Source of the DNA: Plantago elongata
Taxonomy: Eukaryota > Streptophyta > Magnoliopsida > Lamiales > Plantaginaceae
Reading direction: 5' to 3'
Length of the DNA: 20,955 nucleotides
Assembly (NCBI GenBank): GCA_036897095.1
Contig: JAYMSP010003132.1
Span: forward strand, 1 to 20,955
Below are positions 8,196 through 17,946 of this stretch, piece by piece. The position numbers and the translations under genes were made by a program. The stretch's first letter is position 1. Each line of letters starts with the position of its first letter. Under the pieces are notes generated by a model. That model was given only the letters and a program-made list of their open reading frames with translations, searched no databases and was not told the origin of the DNA.

Positions 8196-9877
8196 AAATA
8201 CAAATAATATTAAAGTATTATATTTTCAATCCTAATAATAATTGAAGTAATAATATTTCCAATGGTGGCAAAGAAAAGAATAATAAACGACAAATATGAT
8301 TGGGTGTTTGGTGGCTACCCAAACTTCGTCTAGTCCACCGCAGAAGTATAAATAAATAAACCCTAAGATATTGAAAAATTAAGGTTGCGGATGATGATTG
8401 ATGAATATAATGATAAGCTTTATGTTGTTGAAATATTTTAGTGGATATTAGAGTCTCGTCTTTTCTTCGGTACGGATACATTTTGTCGCCATGCTTATTA
8501 GTCGCAATTAGACCATTTCGAGCCATCATTCAAATAGATGCTTTTCTCTTCCATTATTGAGATGATAAGTTAGAAATTTTGGAGCATTTGCTCTTATTTC
8601 TTCCACGTATAGCTTTTGGGGGGCATTTGATGTTTAAATGTGATAGAGAACGATTATTATGTGAAGTTTCGACGCAATCTGTTGATTAATCTGCTGTTAT
8701 ATCTATTAGATATTATCTAACTTATGTTAACTCCTTAAATATTTCACATTACTTTTAAAATTTTAGACACTCCAAAAGAGCTGAAATAACTCTCTCATTA
8801 CAAACCATTTTGAGGGGGTATAAGTCCCTTTGTACATAGTTGAATTCAATAAACTGTTTAAGTTGATTTTGGATCTGAACTATCCTAGTTCCTTTTTATC
8901 AGTCTACTGCAGTGTTATGAGTTTACATCTCTATCGACTTCAGATCTAACAGGCTCACGTATATTACTTTGTTTGATTCTTAATGTAACATTCTCGATAT
9001 TGAGTAGGGCGTCTAATTAACTATTAAGTATCCTTTTATGTTTTTCTCTTGACGATGTTTTGGGACTGATTGTGATATAATTTAAGTGATCTTTTTTAAC
9101 TGAAATTGAATATTTTGTTTACAAAATATTCTATTTAATTGGGAAGATAGCCACTCCATCGGTATAACAAACAAACCTAAATTTTGACTGATCCTATTAA
9201 ACTAATTCGCTTGACAACACCGGAACAAACAAGCTAAATATTATAAATAAATACCTGTGTGGTTAGGTGAGTGTTTATCTCTTTAACAGTACACTATTCT
9301 AATGAGATGATGATTAGACTGAAATTATGAATGGATTAGATGGGATAACTAAAGTGGCTTTGGGTCAAAGTTTGCTGATCCTAACCTTTGGGCATTTTTG
9401 GATACTACTCCCTGTTCCACCATTCCTTTTATAAATATATTTATTTATATAGTTAATTGATAAGCATTCATCTTATTTTATTAGTTATCTTTACTATTTC
9501 TTTTTGCTGTAATTTCAATCTAGTTATCTATTATACTTTATTTTTCATTGTTTCTCTCTTCTATAATAAATAACACCAACATCGAATATAAAATAAAATA
9601 GCCAACGTAGGTGGATGCCCAGCTGGCAATCAGTTTTGCGATTTGTCCCAGACCCAGTAGAAGACATAGATGACATGTTCAATTTCGCTTATGCTCTCTT
9701 CCGTTCACTTATTTGTTTTCCTTGGATATTCCTTATTAGGAAAGAAGATAATATCTTGATTCTTGCACCTAATTACTGATAACATTTTTTCTCTCACAGC
9801 CTTTTGAACTAAGATCTGGTAAAAGTTTTAACATACGTTTCACCACTCTTTTACTCAATAAAATTTCAACTAGTATA

Positions 9878-10272
9878 TCTCAGAATATGAAGCATGGAAC
9901 AAGGCAATTTAGAGGAGTTCATGATGAAGATGGGAGCATGCCTGATACATAATAAGAGCTAGTCTTAACCTGCAAAGAGATCAATATTATAAATAGCATT
10001 GTTCATTATGGACTATTGTAAATATTGATTATATCTTTAGTTAGTTAAATACATTAGTGATAGAGTAGCAGGTTAACTAGTTTAGATAAAACATGAAGAG
10101 TAGTGTAGTCTTTTCATTAGATAGAATTTGTATATAAATACAGAGCTTCCATCTCATTCTCTGTACATTTAATCATTTTACACTTAATAAAAACATTTAT
10201 AATTTAATTGCTTTCTCTTCACGCCAATGGTGAACTTTGCTTCCGCATAATCATTTCTCTGCAACTTTATTA
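9878..10272 (+). repeat. 5' LTR of the Copia element
   Basis: Starts TCTCAGAATATG and ends CAACTTTATTA, directly abutting the primer site. A TATA-like TATATAAATA sits at 10131-10140 and a poly(A) signal AATAAA at 10186-10191, giving a plausible U3/R/U5 layout. Both outer ends depart from the usual TG...CA. Confidence 0.9.
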
Positions 10273-10284
10273 TGGTATCAAAGC
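10273..10284 (+). other. Primer-binding site, initiator tRNA-Met (one mismatch)
   Basis: TGGTATCAAAGC differs from the consensus TGGTATCAGAGC at one base, consistent with an aged copy. Confidence 0.85.
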
Positions 10285-10440
10285 TCAGTCTTCGATCCTG
10301 AGTTTTTGAACATTATTTCATTGATTGATTCTCTGTTATTTCGTTTTTTTCTATCGATTTACAGATTCACGTAGTTATCTTCATTGTTTCAACAAAACTT
10401 GAAGAAATTCAGTTCGATTCATCGATCTATATTTTCATTT

Positions 10441-10480
10441 CAGCTGTATCTAGCTCAATTCAGCTGTATCTAGTTCAATT
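10441..10480 (+). repeat. Tandem 20-bp duplication in the Copia leader
   Basis: CAGCTGTATCTAGCTCAATT is followed immediately by the same unit with one C-to-T change. It lies in the non-coding leader between the primer site and gag. Confidence 0.85.
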
Positions 10481-13400
10481 TTTTGTGTTTTTTCATTGTT
10501 TTCACAAGTAGTTGATGAACGTTCATGTTGTGGATTAGTTTTGGTTTAGTAACTAACTTGATTCATAAGGACACATTGTTTCTATCTGGAATTATCATTG
10601 TGTGATTGAGTAGGTTGCTCGATTGATACATTTTGTTTGACAAGTTGATTGTTTGATTGATATATCGGTTTAGTGTTGATTGTAGTTGAGTATATTGCTT
10701 GACTAATCAAAATTTGTCACAGAACTACTCATTTTCTGTTCAAAATCATTAGATCATTGAGATCTAACTCTGTTTATGTTTCTCTGAATCAGATCCTTGC
10801 TTGATTTTCTGGAACATATTCACTACGATTCATTTCACTTCATCACTTGTTTGCTGCTATGACGATCTTTAAGAATGTTGATCACTCTGATGATATTAAT
10901 GATTACACTAGAACTTCACCTAGGCATGTTGTTGACAAGGATTTGGATCACACTGATCCTAACATTCCTTATCACCTTTTTCCTCATGATAATGCAGTTT
11001 CAGACTCTATCAAAAACATTCTGAAAGGTCCATACTATATCAATTAGAGGCGTGATATGGCTCTTTCACTGTCTATTAGGAACAAAATAGATTTTGTTGA
11101 TGGCACTTACAACAGGCCATCCATGGATAGCCCTTTGTATTTGCCTTGGCTGAGATGCAATATATCATTCTCTCTTGGCTTCACAATTCTATGACTGATG
11201 AAGTTCGTGGCACTATAGATCAAAGTGTGTATGCTAAGGATGTTTGGGTTAAACTCGAAGCTCGTTATTCTCAGACTGATAATGTGCGTGTTTATCAGCT
11301 TCAACTTGCTCTCAGCCAGTTTGTTCAGGGATCTCAATCTGTGATGGAGTATTTTACTAGGCTTACAAGTGTCTGGGAAGAGTTGCATATGCATAGGCCA
11401 CCACCTAGTACAAAGTGGTGTAATTGTGGCAAATATACATGTCAAATGTTGGTGAATGCTGCAGCTATTAGTAATATTGATAAGGTGTTTCAATTCCTCA
11501 TGGGATTGAATGAGTCATATGATGGCATAAGAGGTCAAATTATTATGATGATTCCAATACCAACTTTTGAGAGAACTTACTCTATCATTCTCACTGAAGA
11601 AAGACAGAGAAGTTCTAGGCTAGCTGTGGCACAAGGAGCAGGCCCTTCTACCTTTCACATGCGTGAGAATGGTCCTTATCAAGGCAAGAGAAAAGGAAAG
11701 GAACTCAGGTGTTCTCATTGTGGTTATACGAACCACAATATTGAGAAGTGTTACAGGTTGATTGGTTTTTTGAATGATTTCAAATTTACTAAGAAGCCAG
11801 CCTATGGTAGGAACCATACCATTCAGCAGCAGCAGTCTACTCAAGAACCAAGGGCAACTCACTATGCAAACAACATAGCAAGTACTTCTTCTGATGTGAG
11901 TACCCAGTACAACCACATCAAGAATCAAATGAATCGCTTAATGCAAATGCTTGAGCATAACACACCACAAGTTGGTCCTTCTACTTCTCAGAATACTGCT
12001 GCAATAGCTCATGATCAGGATCATGAGAGTGATGATCCAGCTGCTACTTACCATACTATGGGAGGTAATCAATCCATATACACTTATTCTTATCATAAGA
12101 ATATTGTTTGCTCAACTACACATGATCTGCATGAATATTTTATTGTAGATTCTGGAGCACTAATCATGTCATATGTGATTTAAGATTGTTTACTTCTAAT
12201 GTTTTACATGTTAATACATTTGTTCAATTACATGATAATGCAAAAATGCAGGTCACTATGACTGGAAATGTGAAACTATCAAATCATATTACATTAGAAA
12301 ATCTGTCATATGTTCCTATCTTTACAGTTAGTTTGATTTCTGTTGCACAAGTAACTAAATCTAAGTTGTTTCATTTCATCTTCATACATGATAAATGCTT
12401 ACTTCATGAGATTTCTTCAAAGATAAAGACCGAGCTCGCTAGAAAGTACAAGTCACTCTTTGTTTTGCATGTCAAGGACTTTGCCTCACTTAGCTTGACT
12501 CAGGATAAGCATCACTTCAGTAGTTTGTCATTTTCACATTCAAATAAAGATCAGATTGATATTCATGCTATCACACTGCCTACTTCCAGTCAGCTATGGT
12601 ATTCAAGACTAGGACAACCTTCTTCTGATAGGATGAGACTGATAGACTGTTGTAATGTTGATAAGCATGACATTGACCACTGCACTATTTGCTTAGAAGC
12701 AAAGCAGGGAAAACTTTCATTTCCTATTAACAAGTATGTATCAACTTCTATTTTTGATTTGATTCATGCAGATGTTTGGGGTCCTTATTCAGTTTCTTCC
12801 ATTCATGGTAATAAGTATTTTCTTACTTTAGTAGATGATTTTTCAAGATTTACTTGGATGCATCTTTTCACAAGCAAATCAGAAGTTCAAACTATCTTGT
12901 TGAACTTCATCACTTTAATAAAATCTCAATATAATACCTATGTTAAGAATATTAGAACATATAATGGTTCAGAATTTCTTGTATAGACACCTAAACTAAA
13001 AGCTTTAGGCATTATTCATCAAACCAGTTGTGTGTACACTCCACAACAGAATGGTATAGTGGAACGCAAGCATCAACATTTGCTCAATGTTGCAAGAGCA
13101 CTCATGTTTCAGGCTTCCATGCCTTTAAAATTATGGGGAGATGCAATATTGACTGCATCATATTTGATTAATAGAACTCCTTCTCCTTTACTTCAGAACA
13201 TGAGTCCTGTTCAGAAAGTTTATGGAAAGTTACCTGATTATACTATTCTCAAAAACTTTGGTTCACTTTGTTATGTCTCTACTCATGCTCATCAACGTAC
13301 AAAATTTGATGCTAGAGCTTTAGCTTGAGTGTTTATTGGATATCCACCACATACTAGGTTGTATAACATTGAAACTCATAAGATTGTTGTTTCTAAAGAT

Positions 13401-15367
13401 GTACATTTTATAGAACATGTTTTTCCTTTCACCAAGCAAAGACAATCAGTTGATGACATTTCACCAAGTTCAGAGAATAATAGTGATTTTCTACTTGATC
13501 TATTACCAGATTTGTCTGCTAATCCAAATACAGACAATTTTTCTTCACCACTCAATTTTTCTTCTGATTCACATCTATCTTGACAATCTAATTCAATCCC
13601 TAGTTCACATCCTAATTCTTCTATGTTCTCTCATCCTGACATTGATAATTCTATTCATTCACAAGATAAAATTCACAATTCACCAGTTCTTAGAAAATCT
13701 AGCAAGAGATCTGTCACACCAATCAAATTTAAGGATTATCATCATAATATTTCACATAAACCTCACACTTCACCTCATTCAATGTCACATTATGTGACTT
13801 ATGATCATCTGTCAAACATAGATAAAGTGTTTGCTATCAATATAGTCTCAAATCCTGAACCAACTAGCTATTCGCAGGTTATTTATTCACCTGAATGGAT
13901 TGCTGCAATACATGCAGAGTTACATGCTTTAGAGGACAACATGACATGGTCCGTGATTGATCTTCCTTCAGAATAAACATATTGATTGTAAATATGTTTT
14001 CAAGCTTAAACATCATCCTGATGGGTCAATAGACAAGAATAAAGCTAGGCTAGTTGCTAAGGGATATTCTCAAAGATTTGGTTATGATTATTTTGAGATA
14101 TTCAGTCTAGTTGCTAAACTCACTACAATTAGAACCTTATTAGCCATTGTTTCTATTTTAATTGGGGAAGTGAACAAATGGATGTTAATAATGCTTTTCT
14201 TAATGGTGATTTGGATGAAGACATTTATATGGAAATTCCTTCTGGTTACTTTTTTCAGGGGGAGACATATAATTCAACATCTAGACAAGTCTTAACTTCA
14301 CAAGTCATTGTGTGGCTTGAAACAAGCATCCAGGCAGTGGAATTACAAATTTTCCAGAACACTTCAGGAACTTGGTTTTGTTCAATCTAAGACTGATTAT
14401 TCATTATTCACAAAGAGTAACTCATCAGGATTCATAGCTCTATTAGTATATGTGGATGATATTTTGATAACAGGATCAAATAAAGAGCTTGTTAATAGTG
14501 TAAAGAGTTCACTGCATAGTCAGTTTAAGATAAGAGATTTAGGTCCTATCAAATACTTTTTAGGATTAGAAATAACTAGAAATGAATAAGGGATTCATTT
14601 ATCACAAAGAAAATATGTGATTGAAATGCTATATGAGACAGGTTCAACAGATTGTAAACCTGCAGTTAATCCCATGGAAGTAAACCTTAAGCTTTCAAAT
14701 AATGATTCTGAAGAGTTACCAGACTCTATTGCATATAGAACTCTTATGGGGAAATTGATTTATCTCAATATAACTAGGCCTGATATCACCTATATTGTTG
14801 GTATACTGAGTCAATATATGGAAAAATCTACAAAAACTCATTTGAATGCAGTCTACAGAATACTTAAATACTTGAAAAATGCATCAGGACAAGGTATTTC
14901 TTCTCATCCACAAGTGACATGAAGTAAACTGCTTATAGTGATTCAGATTGGGCATCATGTTCAGATACAAGAAGGTCTATTTCTGGTTATCATATGCTTC
15001 TTGGATCTTCTTTGATAAGTTGGAGAAGTAAGAAGCAAACTACAATCAGTAGATCATCTTCTGAAGTTGAATATAGAGCTTTGTCTTTTGCTACTTGTGA
15101 GGTGGTCTGGTTAATCTCATTATTGAAAGAGTTCAAAATTGAAACCAATGATCATGTTGTTTTGTTTTGTGGCAACCAATCTGCTATTCACCTTACTAGA
15201 AATTCCATATTTCATGAAAGAACAAAGCATTTGAAAATAGATTGTCATTTTGTGAGAGACAAGGTTCAAGAAGGTTTAATTCAAGTTAGTTATGTGCACA
15301 CCAAGGAACAATTAGCAGACATATTTACCAAGGCTTTAACTCAAGCTGATATGAAGCATTTGTTGTC

Positions 15368-15402
15368 TAAGATGAGCATAACCAAAAAATATGCTCATCT
15401 TA
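15368..15402 (+). repeat. Perfect 13-bp inverted repeat directly before the polypurine tract
   Basis: TAAGATGAGCATA (15368-15380) pairs perfectly with TATGCTCATCTTA (15390-15402) around a 9-nt A-rich loop. It lies in the last codons of pol and touches the polypurine tract (15403-15410). Confidence 0.85.
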
Positions 15403-15410
15403 CGGGGGAG
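15403..15410 (+). other. Polypurine tract of the Copia element
   Basis: CGGGGGAG immediately precedes the 3' LTR, in the position where plus-strand DNA synthesis is primed in LTR elements. Confidence 0.8.
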
Positions 15411-15809
15411 TCTCAGAATATGAAGCATGGAACAAGGCAGCTTGGAGGAGTCCATGATGAAGATGGCAGCATGCCTAATGCAGAACAAGAGCTAGCCTTA
15501 ACCTGCAGAGAGATCAATGCTATGGATAGCATTGTTCATTATGGACTGTATATATTGATTAGATTTTTAGTTAGTTAAATACATTAGTGATAGATTAGCA
15601 GCTTAACTGTCTCTATGTTTAGATAAAACAGGAAGGGTAGTGTAGTCTTTCCATTAGATATAATTTGTACATAAATACAGAGCTTCTAGCTCATTCTCTA
15701 TACATTCAATCATTTTATACTTAATAAACACAGTTATAATTTAGTTGCTTTCTCTTCATGCCAATGATGAGCTTTACTTCCGCATAATCGTTTCGTTGCA
15801 ACTTTGTTA
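15411..15809 (+). repeat. 3' LTR of the Copia element
   Basis: Starts TCTCAGAATATG and ends CAACTTTGTTA, followed by the GTATA duplication. Its TATA-like site has decayed (TACATAAATA), while the AATAAA is retained near 15722. Small indels separate it from the 5' copy near 15550 and 15610. Confidence 0.9.
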
Positions 15810-15814
15810 GTATA

Positions 15815-17700
15815 TCTTAACTAGTGATAACTGAATGCTCATTCGGTAACCAAGCAAGCCCACTGATTAGTAAATTACCGAACCCTCTGTTTGGATGATA
15901 ACTGGCTGAGTGTTTGTCATAGAACTGTAATTCAGTTATGGTGTATTTTTATCTAAAAATACACATAACAACTCAATTTAAATTTAAATAATTCAACTCT
16001 AATTCTATACCAAAACCGTCACAGATGTGTCATTCAAAGATATAACCTGACTAGATAATCCACACACAGACATTACACAGATTAGACAATGGACATGCAT
16101 GTTGGCTGGATAATTTATGGCACAATTACTTTTGTACTAGGAGGCACCTAGATTATACAACTAGTATATAGAATGACTGTGTATCATGCATAGTATAATA
16201 TCTCTTCTTTAATTAGTCTTTATGTAGTCTACTAGTCTCCTCTTTAAGCTAAGTTTCAATTATACAATTCAACCATACAGCTAGCTTGCAAGCTCCTCAC
16301 CTTCAAATCGACCTTCACAAAGTTGACTTCTTTCATTTTTCTACGGCCAGCCAGCTTAAAAGGTCCCAATGGTGCAATCTACAAGGTCAACGTCTTTACT
16401 TATCTAAGTTTTCTGTATATTACACGGAGGCAAATATATGAGGTACTATACTATTGGTTTCGTGATCGGTGTTCAAATAATGTATAGAACATTAAAGTAC
16501 AATGAGACGCAATACCATATTTCATCATAGTAAAAGACCGATACGATACATGTACATGTACATTAATATGATGACCGGCGGGTACCAGAATACCAGTTCT
16601 GTAGCTCCAAACTTTTAAGCATAGCATTAAATTCTGAAGCAAGTGAAGACAATGGTTGACTGAGTTATAGCAGGACTCCTAATTATACTCTACTTAATGC
16701 TTCTGGTAGATGTAAAACTCAAAGTCAATTGGAATGCAGCTATACCTCCACTGTATACAACTCAACTCGTGCGTACTTCATTGCTTCTAACATGAGTATC
16801 TGCAAAAACCAAACACATAACCAAAAAAACAAGAACTTAAATGCACCTTTCATTATGAATCAACTTTTACATTGCCATAGTAATAATGTAAATGACAGAT
16901 AAAGTTGAGTATTATTGAGCACAATCTGATGCCATATTGATGGGTGTATTCGAAATAGCTTTTGAAACTGTTTTACACTCTTGGTTACTCTGTTTTCACT
17001 GAAGAAAAGAACCTTACTCTGTTTTCACTAAGCCATGAGTTTACTCTCTTATCCAACCAAACAGGATTTAAAAGGAGTCAGTAGCAACTTGCAAGAAACT
17101 CCTCTCATGCTAGTACTATGGTTCAAGTGGGTAGTCAGTTGCACGATAGGAAAGTTGTCCTCTGTTTCTGCTCCATATTATTCACATCACTTCATATTGG
17201 AAAAAAAAAACACAAAGGAAAATACTGTGCCAACTCTTTGGAATCAATAGCAATCATCCTGAAGACAGAAAATTATTCAAATTTAAGTGGAAATGGATTC
17301 TCCAAATGTCAATTCCTGCTCATCACTTTAATTCTATAACTCATTAGAAAGGTGCTTTTCCTCTTCCCTACAACATGCTTAGTGTATACGCGTGTTTGAT
17401 CGTCCTTGTACAATGCAATATACCACGCATTTGTACCATCGTTATACAACATTTAAAGTATCAGAGTCATTACAACGTGTATATATAATAGGAAACAGCT
17501 TAACTTTACTTAAAGTAATCTATTTTAAAAGAAACGACGGAAATTTTTGCAAACACAAAACACAACATGCACACACTGCATATAACTAAGTGTATAACAC
17601 ATATTTCGACACATAAAAGCCAAAACCAATCCATGACTTTAATTAATCATTGGAACATACCGTACTCAGAATAACCCTCTCCACAAAACTCAGCCAACCA
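15815..17700. other. Non-coding upstream region of the protease gene
   Basis: No convincing gene or RNA is present. Minor repeats are TTACTCTGTTTTCACT at 16985-17000 and 17014-17029, the self-complementary ACATGTACATGT run near 16548-16560, and AGCTTGCAAGCT at 16283-16294. The short open frames here have no recognisable content. Confidence 0.5.
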
Positions 17701-17826
17701 GCCAGCTAGCAGTATGCCAATATCTACCAGAAACTTCGTCCCCTTTCCCTTTTTAAACACCCCCTCCTTTCATTTCATCTCACTTTCCCATGTCCTCTCC
17801 CATCCTTTCTTGAACACTATCATCCC

Positions 17827-17840
17827 ATTCGAATTCGAAT
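17827..17840. promoter_or_regulatory. 14-bp perfect palindrome in the protease promoter
   Basis: ATTCGAATTCGAAT reads the same on both strands and sits about 50 bp upstream of the TATA box. No named plant factor site is assigned. It could be chance or a dimeric protein site. Confidence 0.35.
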
Positions 17841-17890
17841 ACCGTCCTCTTTAAACGAACTCAAACCCTTTACAACTTTCATACTGTTAA

Positions 17891-17897
17891 TATAAAA
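17891..17897 (+). promoter_or_regulatory. TATA box of the aspartic protease gene
   Basis: TATAAAA lies 49 nt before the start codon. With the usual 25-35 nt spacing, transcription would begin around 17922-17932, leaving a very short leader. The stretch from 17740 to 17820 is strongly C/T-rich, like plant pyrimidine-patch core promoters. Confidence 0.6.
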
Positions 17898-17946
17898 CCA
17901 CTCTACTTACCACACATCGTAAACTTGCCAATTTCATCAAACTCCA

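Larger units (their letters stand above)
7111..9877. other. Non-coding AT-rich intergenic stretch
   Basis: No plausible protein gene, tRNA or rRNA is visible on either strand. The stretch includes the SINE at 7565-7795, a second SINE-like sequence near 8100-8190, and a lone Stowaway-like end (TACTCCCTGTTCCACC, 9406-9421) with no partner. The rest is simple AT-rich sequence without clear repeats. Confidence 0.5.
10859..15578 (+). pseudogene. Copia gag-pol polyprotein, degenerate
   Basis: The frame opens at ATG 10859. TAG at 11045-11047 and a frameshift near 11155 interrupt gag. The gag core (WVKLEARYSQTDNVRVYQLQ) and a CCHC knuckle (CSHCGYTNHNIEKC, 11710-11751) follow. The protease DSG (12148-12156) is intact, but a one-base loss follows directly. 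The integrase zinc domain has lost both His (LWYSRLGQPS, from 12594) while its CTIC pair remains. In the integrase core the first Asp (12771) is present, the Asp before NG is Tyr (12960-12962), and the Glu near 13062 is kept. Stops occur at 12984, 13326, 13581 and 13974. RT starts in a shifted frame after 13957, shifts again near 14170 and 14300, and keeps YVDD (14449-14460). Further stops lie at 14587 and 14920. RNase H keeps SDSDW and SSEVEY but has CGNQSA where CDNQSA is usual (15171). Translation would run into the 3' LTR and end at 15578. Confidence 0.92.
9878..15809 (+). mobile_element. Complete but inactive Ty1/Copia LTR retrotransposon
   Basis: The 5932-bp element has a 395-bp 5' LTR, a TGGTATCAAAGC primer site directly after it, an untranslated leader, gag-pol remnants in Copia order (gag, protease, integrase, RT, RNase H), the polypurine tract CGGGGGAG, and a 399-bp 3' LTR. 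A 5-bp target duplication GTATA lies at 9873-9877 and 15810-15814. The LTRs differ at roughly one site in nine by eye, mostly transitions, so the insertion is not recent. Stops and frameshifts throughout pol, plus changed catalytic residues, mean it cannot move by itself. It lies between the two host genes in the same orientation as both. Confidence 0.93.

Noticed and set aside
9406..9421. Stowaway MITE (TACTCCCTGTTCCACC resembles TACTCCCTCCGTCCC)
   Set aside because: No inverted partner ending in GGGAGTA was found within several hundred bases on either side, so it may be a chance match or a lone remnant.
11107..11928. Antisense open frames within the gag region
   Set aside because: They are mirror frames of real gag coding sequence on the plus strand, with no independent features.
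9878..15809. Recently active or domesticated Copia protein gene
   Set aside because: At least eight stops or frameshifts plus altered integrase and RNase H residues rule out activity, and no domain retains a long protected frame suggesting domestication.
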